Assembly (NCBI RefSeq): GCF_000620505.1
Contig: NZ_JIBC01000004.1
Coordinates: 186,001-250,000, forward strand
Origin: Sulfitobacter sp. 20_GPM-1509m
Lineage (GTDB): Bacteria; Pseudomonadota; Alphaproteobacteria; Rhodobacterales; Rhodobacteraceae
Direction: 5' to 3'
Length of the DNA: 64,000 nt
A program made the position numbers and the translations under genes. The notes beneath the pieces were generated by a model that made no database searches, was not told where the DNA came from, and saw nothing but the letters and a program-made list of their open reading frames with translations. Below, one piece after another: positions 1-7,760 of this stretch (position 1 is the first letter of the stretch; each line of letters opens with the position of its first letter).

Positions 1-213
1 CTGCTGCTGAACGGATCGGGGCGCGACGTGTCCGACGTGATGATCGCGGGCCGCTTTGTCATGCGCAACGGCGTCATTCCCGGCGTCGACGCCATGGAAG
101 ATCAAAGGCGCGCGCAGGCACAGTTTGACCGGATGGTAGCGCAGTACCCCGACCGGACCCTGTTCCACCCGCCCCTGGACCAGATTTTCCCACCAAGCTA
201 TCCGCTGGGTTAG
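1..213 (+). CDS. amidohydrolase-family protein, C-terminal fragment
   Basis: The reading frame is open from the first base of the window and ends at TAG 211-213, so only about 70 C-terminal residues are present. The stretch ending MIAGRFVMRNG resembles the C-terminal beta-sandwich of cyclic amidohydrolases (cytosine deaminase / chlorohydrolase type), where a strand of the form 'v.dV.V.Gr.v..nG' is typical. No metal ligand or catalytic residue lies in this part, so the substrate cannot be named. The start and most of the gene lie upstream of the window. Family assignment is by pattern only. Confidence 0.5.
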   Translation: MLLNGSGRDVSDVMIAGRFVMRNGVIPGVDAMEDQRRAQAQFDRMVAQYPDRTLFHPPLDQIFPPSYPLG

Positions 214-606
214 GAAAGGCTGGGAACTGCGAGCACCTTTGTTCTGGAACTGAACCTCGAAAGTTCAGGAAAAGCGGAGGTGGCACGTCGCATCCGGAAA
301 GCAGATCGTGATCCGCAAAGTGACCGGCATCAACGCAAGGCCTTACATGGGCCTATGCGTTTGACGACGGGGGCTTTTGGCGAGCGGCCAGAAGATCGGC
401 AGGCGCCGCCAAAGCGGTTGGTGACAAGGAAAAAACGCACGTTTTGCTCGGCCTTCAGCCCCAAGATTACGTCCACACGGGATGATCGGCAGAACGGTAC
501 CCTTTTGAGAATACCGCCTTCATGCCCCCCGTTCCAGGGACAAAGCGTCATCGTCAGTTCGCTGGTTTTCCGCTGGCGCAGACGCACATTTCACAAATCG
601 AGAAAT
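214..606. other. intergenic stretch, no gene seen
   Basis: This is about 390 bases between the amidohydrolase stop and the first copy of the tRNA-Phe-derived direct repeat. Frames open across it in both directions, but none has a recognisable protein, a sensible ribosome-binding site, or a composition like a gene. It is probably chromosomal flank outside the integrated element. Confidence 0.5.
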
Positions 607-657
607 TTAAATGGTGCCCGGGGGCGGAATCGAACCACCGACACGAGGATTTTCAAT
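607..657. repeat. att-like direct repeat, distal copy (tRNA-Phe 3' end duplicate)
   Basis: This is identical to 2733-2783 over 51 bp; the match breaks at 606 (t against a) and at 658 (t against c). It reproduces the acceptor, T-arm and part of the anticodon region of the tRNA-Phe gene, up to the anticodon loop, but the 5' half of the tRNA is absent. It therefore cannot be a functional tRNA and marks the far attachment site of the island. Confidence 0.9.
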
Positions 658-828
658 TTTCCTAAGTTTCCGATCAGACCGAGGCGCTACATTGCAAGCT
701 ATCGCAAACGCATATTTTAATCAGTAACTTAGGTTGCCCAGCCTGTACTTAATCCACTCAGAGCGTGGCATTCAAACTCATGCGTTTTGGCCCCCATACG
801 ACACCCAGCCAAGAATTGAGTGCGTAGG
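658..828. other. island interior without a gene
   Basis: About 170 bases lie between the left att copy and the end of the TIR gene. The composition is AT-richer than the flanks. I see no gene or clear terminator here; it is the 3' flank of the TIR gene, which is read leftwards. Confidence 0.45.
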
Positions 829-1494
829 CTAGCCGCGTTCTCCTACCTTTTCAGTCTCACGAACAACACGGTCCATTGCACGATGCACGCTCTTGACCAA
901 GAAGTGCTTCGCGTCATCTCTTGTCATGTCTACGTAGTGGATGTGAGCAAGTTGAGGTGGGACGGAAGCGCCTTCAAATAGCACGGGAATTACCGGGCTT
1001 GTAACTTTGTCTGCCGCTTCCATGTTGCGTATCGCAGCCTTGATTTCAGACATCGCGAAGTCACTCTTTTCAGTTTTTGGAGTTAGCAGAACAACGGCCA
1101 TAGCGCTTTCTTCGAGGCCCTTGGAAATGGCGTCTTTCCAAATTTCGCCGGCAGAGATTTGTTCAATGTCTAGCCACGGTTCGATCCCACCTTCTCTAAG
1201 AGCAGATGTAATAGTTTGCGCCAGTTCGGCGTCTTCATGCGCGTAGATAATAAAGGCTCGTCTCGCACGCATTCTTAGCCGGTTTCGGCGCATTACCTGC
1301 AACATAAGCGCGCTAGCAAACGCCGCTCCAATTGCACTGGTAACGCCCAATAACATCACAAGCGTTTGCCTGTCATCAAAGAGAAACTCAGACAATGACA
1401 CGTTTTCTATTGCCAGAAGCGAGAAGCTTGCAGCAGCTGCGCTCGCAACCGCAATCAGCATGGTGAGTATCTTTTGAATTTCCGAACGGCGCAT
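829..1494 (-). CDS. membrane-anchored TIR-domain protein (putative NADase effector)
   Basis: The protein has 221 residues. Residues about 8-30 and 45-67 are two hydrophobic helices, followed by a basic stretch (MRRNRLRMRARR) that would keep the rest in the cytoplasm. The TIR domain starts at about residue 80: the FIIYAHED motif (81-88) is box 1, and WLDIEQISAGEIW (107-119) follows. D145-F146 and E150 align with the D-W-x-x-x-E motif whose glutamate is catalytic in SARM1-type NAD hydrolases. TIR proteins on bacterial islands are often antiphage effectors. Its ATG overlaps the stop of the preceding 4-TM gene (TAATG), implying translational coupling. The domain is clear; enzymatic activity and defence role are inference. 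Confidence 0.8.
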   Translation of the reverse strand: MRRSEIQKILTMLIAVASAAAASFSLLAIENVSLSEFLFDDRQTLVMLLGVTSAIGAAFASALMLQVMRRNRLRMRARRAFIIYAHEDAELAQTITSALREGGIEPWLDIEQISAGEIWKDAISKGLEESAMAVVLLTPKTEKSDFAMSEIKAAIRNMEAADKVTSPVIPVLFEGASVPPQLAHIHYVDMTRDDAKHFLVKSVHRAMDRVVRETEKVGERG

Positions 1495-1877
1495 TAGTGG
1501 ATTCCCTTTACGAAAAGTACGAACCCAGAAATCAAGCCAATACCAATCAAGTTGCAGAAACCTCCAAGCCAGATTTTTTGCCCGTTAAGGTCTTGAGGCT
1601 TTTTCTCCCACTCCTGATGAAATCCAACAATTACAAGAAAAAGGAAGAGGCTCGTCACGGAATATATGCCAAGTGCTGCCGCTTTCTGGCTTGGGTCGGT
1701 AGTTTTCGAAAGCTCAAAAACATAAATGAGAGAAGACGTCACTGCTGACAGCGCAAGCTCAACGCCAAGAAAGAAGTCTGCCGCTTGCCATGTGCTGCCC
1801 CGAACAATTTTCTTAACGAGTCCGCCGATGACAATCAAAGTGATAGGTATTCCAAGGGCAATAATGTAATTCATCAC
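1494..1877 (-). CDS. small four-helix membrane protein, partner of the TIR gene
   Basis: The predicted protein has 127 residues (GTG 1875-1877) or 126 if the adjacent ATG 1872-1874 is used; a GAG lies 5-8 bases upstream. Four hydrophobic segments are visible at about residues 3-22, 33-54, 69-87 and 103-123, with short charged loops and no enzymatic motif. Its stop overlaps the start of the TIR gene by one base, so the two form one transcript with this protein made first. I do not recognise the family. By context it may be a membrane partner, sensor or pore for the TIR protein. Base composition is AT-rich compared with the chromosome, fitting recent acquisition. Confidence 0.65.
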   Translation of the reverse strand: MMNYIIALGIPITLIVIGGLVKKIVRGSTWQAADFFLGVELALSAVTSSLIYVFELSKTTDPSQKAAALGIYSVTSLFLFLVIVGFHQEWEKKPQDLNGQKIWLGGFCNLIGIGLISGFVLFVKGIH

Positions 1878-2023
1878 ATCTCAAAACTTCGCCATAGCAT
1901 CAAGCCACTGGAAGTTAGCAGATGCGTCTCTTGGCGCAACTCATTTCAAGCGGCTTCAATCTCTACACAGCTTACTCAATCCATACCCTGACACGCGGAT
2001 GCTGGGTGTCTTACGATGTCTGC

Positions 2024-2517
2024 ATGAAACAGATGCTGACAACCAAATCGCTCGACGCGATGCCCCCTGCCACCGTCAAACGGTACGAGGTCCGTGACCA
2101 GAAAATAAACGGCCTGCATGTGCGTGTGTCGACCACAGGTGCCAAGGTGTTCTATACGATGTCCGCCCGAATGGTGCGCGCAGACGTATCAAGATCGGCC
2201 CTTACCCTGTGGTCTCCCTTGCCGACGCCAGACGCCGCGCGATGGAAATCGCCCGTGATGTCGAGTTGGGCGAGTTCGACAAGACCCCCGAGGTCGCCGA
2301 GGCAACGGCTGAGACGCCGGGTGAGATGATCCCCAAGTTCATCAAGCTTCACGCCAAGCCCAACACTAAGGACTGGAAGCGCACCGAAAGTGTTCTGCAC
2401 AAGTTCGATGGTTTGAAGGATCGGCCTATCGATCAGATCAAACGGCAGGATGACCCTTCTGACGATTGGGACGCCGTGCGAACGAAAGTAACGAACGCGA
2501 TGTCCGTAGCTCTTTAG
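2024..2517 (+). pseudogene. tyrosine integrase remnant (frameshifted and truncated)
   Basis: From ATG 2024 the frame reads a DUF4102-like, arm-binding N-terminal domain of P4/CP4-type integrases (TKSLDAMPPATVKRYEV.., NGLHVRVSTTGAKVFYT). Near 2160 the homology moves to another frame and continues IKIGPYPVVSLADARRRAM, the typical next block, then a core-binding-like stretch up to TAG 2515-2517. The catalytic domain with the R..HxxR..Y residues is absent. A short in-frame tail after the stop (to TGA 2584-2586, ending EELFKKDIDPE) may be the end of another lost gene. The gene is dead by at least one frameshift and a 3' deletion. Confidence 0.8.
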
Positions 2518-2732
2518 CAAGACATTAGTGAAGATGACATCAAGGCTCTTGAAGAGCTTTTCAAAAAGGACATCGACCCAGAGTGAGCCTGCGAAGAGCG
2601 CGAACGGCCCAAAACGGCTAACGCCGCTCACGAAGATCCAGGATCGGCAATTGACACCCATTTGACACCCAGCCAGCCAGCTCATTGAATAACGCGGAGG
2701 GCATTTCACCTTAAGGTACTGGCTTTAATGTA

Positions 2733-2783
2733 TTAAATGGTGCCCGGGGGCGGAATCGAACCACCGACACGAGGATTTTCAAT
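2733..2783. repeat. att-like direct repeat, copy inside tRNA-Phe
   Basis: This is the 51-bp partner of 607-657. It covers the 3' part of the intact tRNA gene (2738-2783) plus five bases beyond the CCA end, and ends at the anticodon loop, a common crossover region for tRNA-targeting integrases. Confidence 0.9.
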
Positions 2784-2812
2784 CCACTGCTCTACCCCTG
2801 AGCTACCCGGGC
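2738..2812 (-). tRNA. tRNA-Phe (GAA)
   Basis: The gene is 75 nt on the minus strand, including an encoded CCA. The acceptor stem GCCCGGG pairs with CCCGGGC, the D-arm has GCTC..GAGC, the anticodon stem is GGATT/AATCC with loop TTGAAAA (anticodon GAA), and the T-arm has GGTTCGAATCC. All arms are intact, so it is the functional copy. Its 3' end serves as the insertion site of the island at 607-2783. Confidence 0.95.
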
Positions 2813-2895
2813 ACGGGTGATTGCTTTGCAATCGGGTTGAGGCGGTTTCTAGGGGGGTTGGCAGGCGGTGTCCAGAGGCTTTTTGAGCAATCTGG

Positions 2896-3078
2896 TCAAT
2901 GCGGTTTGCGGACTTCTTCTTCCAGCGCGTCCAGTGCTTTTTCAATATCCTCTGGGTCGGTTGACGGCACCGCATAGTCACCGTTCGCCCAGCGGCCCAG
3001 ATCAATGTCGGCGCAGCGGCGCGAGCAGAAGGGGCGGTATTTGTGGACGGTTTCGGATTTGCAGATCGGACAGGTCAT
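2896..3078 (-). CDS. yacG: DNA gyrase inhibitor / zinc-binding protein YacG
   Basis: A 60-residue protein starting at ATG 3076-3078, which overlaps the TGA of the upstream ribonuclease gene (ATGA). It has the four-cysteine zinc site of YacG: C-P-I-C near the N-terminus, then C-S-R-R-C followed by DLGRWANGDY, the family signature. YacG binds the GyrB C-terminal region in E. coli and inhibits gyrase. A longer in-frame start upstream would lie inside the neighbouring gene and is rejected, because homologues begin at the first zinc knuckle. It is the last gene of the infA-maf-rng-yacG cluster. Confidence 0.9.
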   Translation of the reverse strand: MTCPICKSETVHKYRPFCSRRCADIDLGRWANGDYAVPSTDPEDIEKALDALEEEVRKPH

Positions 3079-4097
3079 GCGGCCTCGGGTGGCAATGGCG
3101 CGCGGGCGCGTTTGCGTTGCAGTTCCATATGGCCCAGCGGGGTCCACCCCACCAGCGCCGTTTCAATCGTGTCGCCGCGCAGGGCGGCCCGCAGCGCGCT
3201 TTCAAAGGTGCGGCGGTCTTTCTTGGGCATGGGGGCCAGATCCATCACAATCTGACCACCAAGGCCACGCACGCGCAGCGCTGTGGGCAGGGCACGGGCC
3301 GCGGACAGGTTCGCCTTGAGCCCCCCTGCCAGCGAGGCGTCGTTGCCGGTGTTCACGTCCACCGCGACCAGTGCGCGGGTTTCCTCGACATACATCGACG
3401 CACCGCCGCCAAGATCGACCCAGGCACCACGGGCCGCGTCGATCGCATCCAGAACGCTGTACGCCTCAAATCCGCCCGCGTCGGTGACCACATCCGCCGG
3501 ATCGGTCCAGTCGCGCCAGGCCAGAATATGCGGGCCGTCGCCTTCGCTCAGCACTTCGGCGCCATGGCCATCATCGCCCAGCACGGTTTCGGCCAAATCT
3601 GCCATCGCCAGAATATCGTCCGTGATGTCGTCGGCCTCGGCCCCCACGCAGCTTGACCGCAGAATCAGCCCCATTTCGCGGCCATCCATCGCATCGTGTG
3701 CGATTTCCAAAAGCGAATCGCGCAAGCTCTCATCGCGGATCGACCGCGAGATGTTCAGACCCGGCGCATCGGGGGTGATGATCGCATAACGGCTTTTGAA
3801 CAGCAGCTTTTGCGTTACGGGAATCGCCTTGCCCGGTTCGGCATAGCCGGACACCTGCACCAAGATTTCCTGTCCCGGGGCAAGCCCCTTGATCTGGCGC
3901 AGGAATGCGCTGCCGTCCGGGGTTTTCAGGAACATGCCGCCCTGCCCTTTCACGGGCTTGTCGGCAATCGCACGGTACACCGTGCCGGGGCGCGGGGCGT
4001 CGCTGTCGATGATCAGGTCGTGCAGCTTGCCATCAACCATCAGCGCGGCGGCTTCGGCCCCGTCCAGATGGTCCAGAATGATCGTATTGCCCTTCAT
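3075..4097 (-). CDS. ribonuclease E/G family protein
   Basis: A 340-residue protein starting at ATG 4095-4097, overlapping the maf stop (ATGA). It contains the RNase E/G-type core: an S1-like N-terminal part, [19 protein letters not shown], where the aspartate in AVDVN is a catalytic metal ligand, and [11 protein letters not shown] with a second metal-binding aspartate. It is shorter than RNase G (about 490 aa) and lacks the Zn-link and small domain, as is usual for this alphaproteobacterial cluster gene next to maf and yacG. Likely role: 5'-end-dependent RNA processing, though activity of the short form is not established here. Confidence 0.85.
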   Translation of the reverse strand: MKGNTIILDHLDGAEAAALMVDGKLHDLIIDSDAPRPGTVYRAIADKPVKGQGGMFLKTPDGSAFLRQIKGLAPGQEILVQVSGYAEPGKAIPVTQKLLFKSRYAIITPDAPGLNISRSIRDESLRDSLLEIAHDAMDGREMGLILRSSCVGAEADDITDDILAMADLAETVLGDDGHGAEVLSEGDGPHILAWRDWTDPADVVTDAGGFEAYSVLDAIDAARGAWVDLGGGASMYVEETRALVAVDVNTGNDASLAGGLKANLSAARALPTALRVRGLGGQIVMDLAPMPKKDRRTFESALRAALRGDTIETALVGWTPLGHMELQRKRARAPLPPEAA

Positions 4098-4669
4098 GTG
4101 CTCCCCCAGAGCTTGACACCGGCTGCGGTCAGCAGCCCGGCGGTTTCGGCCAGCGGCAGGCCGACAATGCCGGTGAACGACCCGGAAATCCACGGAATCA
4201 GCGCACCCGCCGGTCCCTGGATGCCATAGCCGCCCGCCTTGCCCTGCCAGTCGCCGGTGGCAAGGTATCCGTTCACTTCCTCGTTCGACAGAACCTTCAT
4301 GCGCACGATGCTGACCACGTCGCGTTCCCACAACCGGTCGCCCCGGCGCACGGCCACAGCGGTAACCACACGGTGGCGGCGTCCTGACATGGCCCACAGG
4401 AACGCGGCCGCTTCGGCTGCATCCGCAGGTTTGCCCAGAATGCGACGGCCCAGCGCCACGGTGGTGTCCGCGCACAACACGACGTCATCCGCATCCGCCG
4501 TGACGGCGGCGACCTTTTCACGGGCCATCCGCTGACAATACGGGCGCGGCAGTTCGCCAGCCATCGGGGTTTCATCGATATCCGGCGCGCGGATAGCGTC
4601 CGGCACAACGCCGATTTGTCCGAGAAGCTCTTTGCGTCTCGGACTGCCTGATCCCAGTACGAAGGCCAC
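4094..4669 (-). CDS. maf: Maf-like nucleoside triphosphate pyrophosphatase
   Basis: A 191-residue protein from GTG 4667-4669, seven bases after the infA stop. The N-terminal [11 protein letters not shown] motif binds the triphosphate; DIDETP and the later ADTTVAL (acidic metal site) and [12 protein letters not shown] are Maf-family hallmarks. Maf proteins are house-cleaning pyrophosphatases that hydrolyse non-canonical or modified (d)NTPs. It is probably co-transcribed with infA, rng and yacG, and its stop overlaps the rng start. The GTG start gives the usual family N-terminus. Confidence 0.9.
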   Translation of the reverse strand: MAFVLGSGSPRRKELLGQIGVVPDAIRAPDIDETPMAGELPRPYCQRMAREKVAAVTADADDVVLCADTTVALGRRILGKPADAAEAAAFLWAMSGRRHRVVTAVAVRRGDRLWERDVVSIVRMKVLSNEEVNGYLATGDWQGKAGGYGIQGPAGALIPWISGSFTGIVGLPLAETAGLLTAAGVKLWGST

Positions 4670-4676
4670 TTTGGCC

Positions 4677-4895
4677 TTACTTGAAGCGGTAGTTGATCCG
4701 ACCCTTGGTCAGATCGTAGGGGGTCATTTCGACCTGTACTTTGTCGCCAGCCAGAACACGGATGCGGTTCTTGCGCATCTTGCCTGCCGTATGTGCGATG
4801 ATCTCATGGCCGTTTTCAAGCTCGACCCGGAACGTCGCATTAGGCAGAAGTTCTTTCACGACACCGGGAAATTCGAGCGTATCTTCCTTGGCCAT
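4677..4895 (-). CDS. infA: translation initiation factor IF-1
   Basis: A 72-residue OB-fold protein, [11 protein letters not shown] to the terminal YRFK, matching IF-1 over its whole length. An in-frame start 14 codons upstream is rejected because IF-1 always begins at MAKE/MAKK. IF-1 binds the 30S A site together with IF-2 and IF-3. A promoter-like element lies at 4943-4971. The infA-maf-rng-yacG order is common in alphaproteobacteria. Confidence 0.97.
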   Translation of the reverse strand: MAKEDTLEFPGVVKELLPNATFRVELENGHEIIAHTAGKMRKNRIRVLAGDKVQVEMTPYDLTKGRINYRFK

Positions 4896-4942
4896 GGTCT
4901 CTCCATATGCAATCCGTCCGCTGAATTCTGCGGACATGGGGC

Positions 4943-4971
4943 TAAATGCGCCGATTGAACCCTGTTTTCAA
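4943..4971 (-). promoter_or_regulatory. possible sigma70 promoter of infA
   Basis: Read leftwards: TTGAAA, 17 bases, CATTTA. The -35 is good and the -10 weak. It lies about 50 bases in front of the infA start and has the right orientation for the infA cluster. Confidence 0.4.
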
Positions 4972-4974
4972 GGG

Positions 4975-5859
4975 CTATTCGCGCATTTTACACACGAGCG
5001 CGGCATCGCTGCGTGAATCTTGTCGTGTCCAGTTGCGCCGGTTCAGCACCACACCGTCGGTTCGGGCGTGCGCTATGGTCTGCAAATCGACCTGCGCATA
5101 GGTCCATCCGGGTTGGTTTATTTCGCCCACGGCCAGCACGCCGGTGTCGGGAAATCCCTTGTCCGGCGGGCCATAAATGCCGCCCGCGCCCACGCTGATG
5201 TCCACTGCTGGCGACCACTCTGCCGGGCCGACAACCGACGACATAACGGTAACGCATTGGGTTTCCAGCGCGCGGGCCATCGCCCCGATGCGCACTCGCC
5301 AATAGCCGGACAGCGCCTCGGTCACCGAGGGGATCAGGATCAGGTCGGCGTCACTCAGGGCACGGGCCAACAGGGGGAATTCACTGTCATAGCAGATCAG
5401 GATGCCCATCTTGCCCAGGGCGGTGTCGAACAATTGCAACGCGTTGCCCGGCACCACGTCCCACACCTCTTCCTCGAACCGTGTCATGATCTGCTTGTCC
5501 TGCACCCCCACCTGCCCTGTCGGTGCAAACAGGCGCGCGCGGTTGACGGGACGCTGGCCAGCGGCAGGCACATAGGGGGCCGAGGCCGCAAGGATATGTA
5601 CGTTATACTCTGCCGCCAGCTTCACATGCAGCGCGTCGGCTTGGGGCAACCGGTCGGACACCGCGTGCAGCGACGCCTCCAGATCGGCAGCAACGTCCAG
5701 CCCCGCCAGCGTTGCCAGTTCCATCGCGCCGTATTCGGGAAACACCAGCAGATCGGCGCCCTGCCCGGCGGCCTCGGAGACCCATTTCGTCAGCTTGCCC
5801 TCGTAGTCGGCCCAGGTCTGGAACACGTCCAGCGGATAGGATGCGGTTGCGATCTTCAT
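4975..5859 (-). CDS. carbon-nitrogen hydrolase (nitrilase superfamily)
   Basis: A 294-residue protein. The nitrilase-fold catalytic triad is visible: E42 in VFPEYG, K122 in DKQIMTRFE, and C156 in ILICYDSEFP. Members hydrolyse nitriles or amides; this one looks like an aliphatic amidase/omega-amidase-type enzyme of unknown substrate. It is transcribed divergently from a LysR regulator across about 180 bases, which often indicates regulation of the enzyme gene by that neighbour. No signal peptide is seen, so it is cytoplasmic. Confidence 0.85.
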   Translation of the reverse strand: MKIATASYPLDVFQTWADYEGKLTKWVSEAAGQGADLLVFPEYGAMELATLAGLDVAADLEASLHAVSDRLPQADALHVKLAAEYNVHILAASAPYVPAAGQRPVNRARLFAPTGQVGVQDKQIMTRFEEEVWDVVPGNALQLFDTALGKMGILICYDSEFPLLARALSDADLILIPSVTEALSGYWRVRIGAMARALETQCVTVMSSVVGPAEWSPAVDISVGAGGIYGPPDKGFPDTGVLAVGEINQPGWTYAQVDLQTIAHARTDGVVLNRRNWTRQDSRSDAALVCKMRE

Positions 5860-5980
5860 AGGGTGCTCCGTGGGCTGTGTGGACAGGTTTCAGCCGAAGT
5901 GTCGCGCGATTTAAAGGGCGCTGCAAGGCGATGCAAAAACAGGCCTTACATCACGAAACCCAAAGATATGAATTGTAAAA

Positions 5981-5991
5981 GTTCTATGAAC
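5981..5991. promoter_or_regulatory. small dyad in the nitrilase/LysR divergent region
   Basis: GTTC-TAT-GAAC is a perfect 11-bp dyad about 50 bases before the LysR start and 122 bases before the nitrilase start. A LysR-type operator (T-N11-A core) is expected in this interval, and this is the only neat dyad. It is short, so it could be chance. Confidence 0.25.
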
Positions 5992-6039
5992 GCTTGACCT
6001 GTGGTCGTCGAAGTTTCACAAAACCGGAAACTGGAGACA

Positions 6040-7011
6040 ATGGCGATGATCAGCAAAGGTGTCACCCTGCGCGGGCTGGAAGTGTTCGAGGCACTGGCCT
6101 CGACCGGATCGGTGGCACAGGCCGCCGCCGTCACCGGCCTGAGCCAGCCTGCGGTCAGCCAGCAGCTACGCAATCTGGAAACCGCATTGGCCACCGATTT
6201 GATCGATCACGGCAAACGGCCCATGCGCCTGACGCCTGCGGGCCACAGCTTTCTGGGGCGGACCGAGGCGGCACTGGCGCAGTTGCGGCTGGCACAAAGT
6301 GAACTGGCGGTGATGGATCTGGCGCATCTCAGCGCGCTGAGCATCGGGTTGATCGACGATTTCGACAATGACCTGACCCCGCGTCTGGTGACGATTCTGG
6401 CGGACAGCCTGACCCACTGCAAATTCAAGCTGATCACCGCACCCAGCCACAAGATCCTCGAGGATATTGCGGATAAAAAGCTGCATCTGGCGATTGCCGC
6501 CAGCGCGGGCACGGTGATGGACGGTGTGCTGGAATACCCGCTGGCGCGCGATCCGTTCATTCTGGTCGCACCCAAGGGCACGGTTAAGGGGGGCGGCGAT
6601 GTGATGGCGCAATTGGGCAACCTGCCCTTCCTGCGTTATGAGAAAAACCAGTTGATCGGGCGGCTGATCGAGGCACATCTGGCGCGGCAAAAGCTGGATC
6701 TGCCCGAACGATTCGAGATCGGCAGCCATCTGGCGCTGATGGCGATGGTGGCGCGGCGCATCGGTTGGGCCGTGACCACACCACTGGGCTACATGCGCGC
6801 GGTGCGATTCCACGACGAGGTGGACGCCTTTACCCTGCCATTCAAACCCTTCGCCCGCACGATTTCGCTGTTTGCCGGGGCCGACTGGGTGGGCGAGGTG
6901 CCTGCCAGCGTAGCCCAGACCATGCGGCGGCTGATTGATGCGCATATGATCACGCCCGCGCTGGCGCAGCTGCCGTGGCTGGCGGGCGATTTGCGGGTGC
7001 TGGACGGTTGA
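6040..7011 (+). CDS. LysR-family transcriptional regulator
   Basis: A 323-residue protein. The N-terminal winged HTH runs from about residue 6 to 65 (LRGLEVFEALASTGSVAQAA.., followed by SQPAVSQQLRNLE), then the effector-binding domain. I chose ATG 6040 because GGAG lies seven bases upstream; an earlier in-frame GTG at 6001 adds 13 residues unlike the family. It is divergent from the nitrilase gene and probably controls it and itself. The effector is unknown. Confidence 0.9.
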   Translation: MAMISKGVTLRGLEVFEALASTGSVAQAAAVTGLSQPAVSQQLRNLETALATDLIDHGKRPMRLTPAGHSFLGRTEAALAQLRLAQSELAVMDLAHLSALSIGLIDDFDNDLTPRLVTILADSLTHCKFKLITAPSHKILEDIADKKLHLAIAASAGTVMDGVLEYPLARDPFILVAPKGTVKGGGDVMAQLGNLPFLRYEKNQLIGRLIEAHLARQKLDLPERFEIGSHLALMAMVARRIGWAVTTPLGYMRAVRFHDEVDAFTLPFKPFARTISLFAGADWVGEVPASVAQTMRRLIDAHMITPALAQLPWLAGDLRVLDG

Positions 7012-7067
7012 CCGGCGCGGCCTTGCCATTCCAGACTGCGCCGACCCCAAGACGAAAGGTGCCCGCC

Positions 7068-7760
7068 ATGCCGAAAATCGTGATCCTGACAGGTGCCGGC
7101 ATATCTGCCGAAAGCGGATTGGGCACCTTCCGCGACGAAGGCGGCCTATGGGCGCAGCACCGCATCGAGGATGTCGCCACCCCGGAAGGATTCGCGCGCA
7201 ACCCGCAACTGGTGGTCGATTTCTACAACGCCCGCCGCGCACAGGCGGCCGAGGCCACGCCGAATGCGGCCCACGTGGCGCTGGCGCAGCTTGAGGCGGC
7301 GATGCCCGGCGATGTGCTGATCGTCACGCAAAATGTCGATGGGCTGCACGAGAAAGCGGGCTCGTCCAATGTGTTACACATGCACGGGCAACTTGATTCG
7401 GCGCTCTGTGCGGCCTGTGATCACCGGTGGGAAGCGACGTTGAAGATGACTGTCGGCCAGACCTGCCCCGCCTGCAACCAACCCACGGCCCGCCCTGACA
7501 TCGTCTGGTTCGGTGAGATTCCGTATTATATGGAAGAGATCGAAATTCGCCTGAGCAAGGCCGACATTTTCGCCGCCATCGGCACCAGCGGCAATGTCTA
7601 CCCTGCCGCAGGTTTTGTGCAGGCCGCTGCAGCATACGGCGCGCTGACGGTGGAGTTGAACCTTGAGCCGTCGTTGGTGGTCTCGCAGTTCGACGAAACC
7701 CATTTCGGCCCCGCCAGCGAGACGGTGCCGAAATGGGTCGAGGGGCTGCTGAACGCCTAG
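7068..7760 (+). CDS. cobB: NAD-dependent protein deacylase (sirtuin, SIR2 family)
   Basis: A 230-residue protein. The NAD-binding motif GAGISAESGLGTFR is near the N-terminus, then TQNVDGLHEKAG, the catalytic histidine in HMHG, and a four-cysteine zinc site (C-A-A-C and C-P-A-C). This is the class III bacterial sirtuin CobB layout. It removes acetyl or succinyl groups from lysines, consuming NAD; in bacteria a main target is acetyl-CoA synthetase. The start ATG 7068 follows AAAGG. Its 3' end overlaps the convergent copper chaperone gene by 4 bp. Confidence 0.93.
   Translation: MPKIVILTGAGISAESGLGTFRDEGGLWAQHRIEDVATPEGFARNPQLVVDFYNARRAQAAEATPNAAHVALAQLEAAMPGDVLIVTQNVDGLHEKAGSSNVLHMHGQLDSALCAACDHRWEATLKMTVGQTCPACNQPTARPDIVWFGEIPYYMEEIEIRLSKADIFAAIGTSGNVYPAAGFVQAAAAYGALTVELNLEPSLVVSQFDETHFGPASETVPKWVEGLLNA

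Larger units (their letters stand above)
607..2783. mobile_element. decayed integrative element in tRNA-Phe (genomic island remnant)
   Basis: A perfect 51-bp direct repeat (607-657 and 2733-2783) bounds this segment, with 2126 bp from repeat to repeat. The right copy is the 3' part of an intact tRNA-Phe gene; the left copy is an orphan duplicate. This is the expected footprint of a tyrosine-recombinase element that integrated into a tRNA gene. Inside are a truncated, frameshifted integrase and two cargo genes on the opposite strand, encoding a 4-TM protein and a TIR protein. The cargo is clearly AT-richer than the flanks; one 60-base stretch at 1501-1560 is about 38 % GC. The element should no longer be self-mobile because the integrase catalytic domain is missing. 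Confidence 0.85.

Noticed and set aside
607-657. second tRNA-Phe gene
   Set aside because: Only the 3' half is present; the D-arm and 5' acceptor strand are missing, so it is an attachment-site duplicate, not a gene.
280-720. 146-codon frame running across the left att repeat
   Set aside because: It reads through the tRNA-derived repeat and has no protein-like composition.
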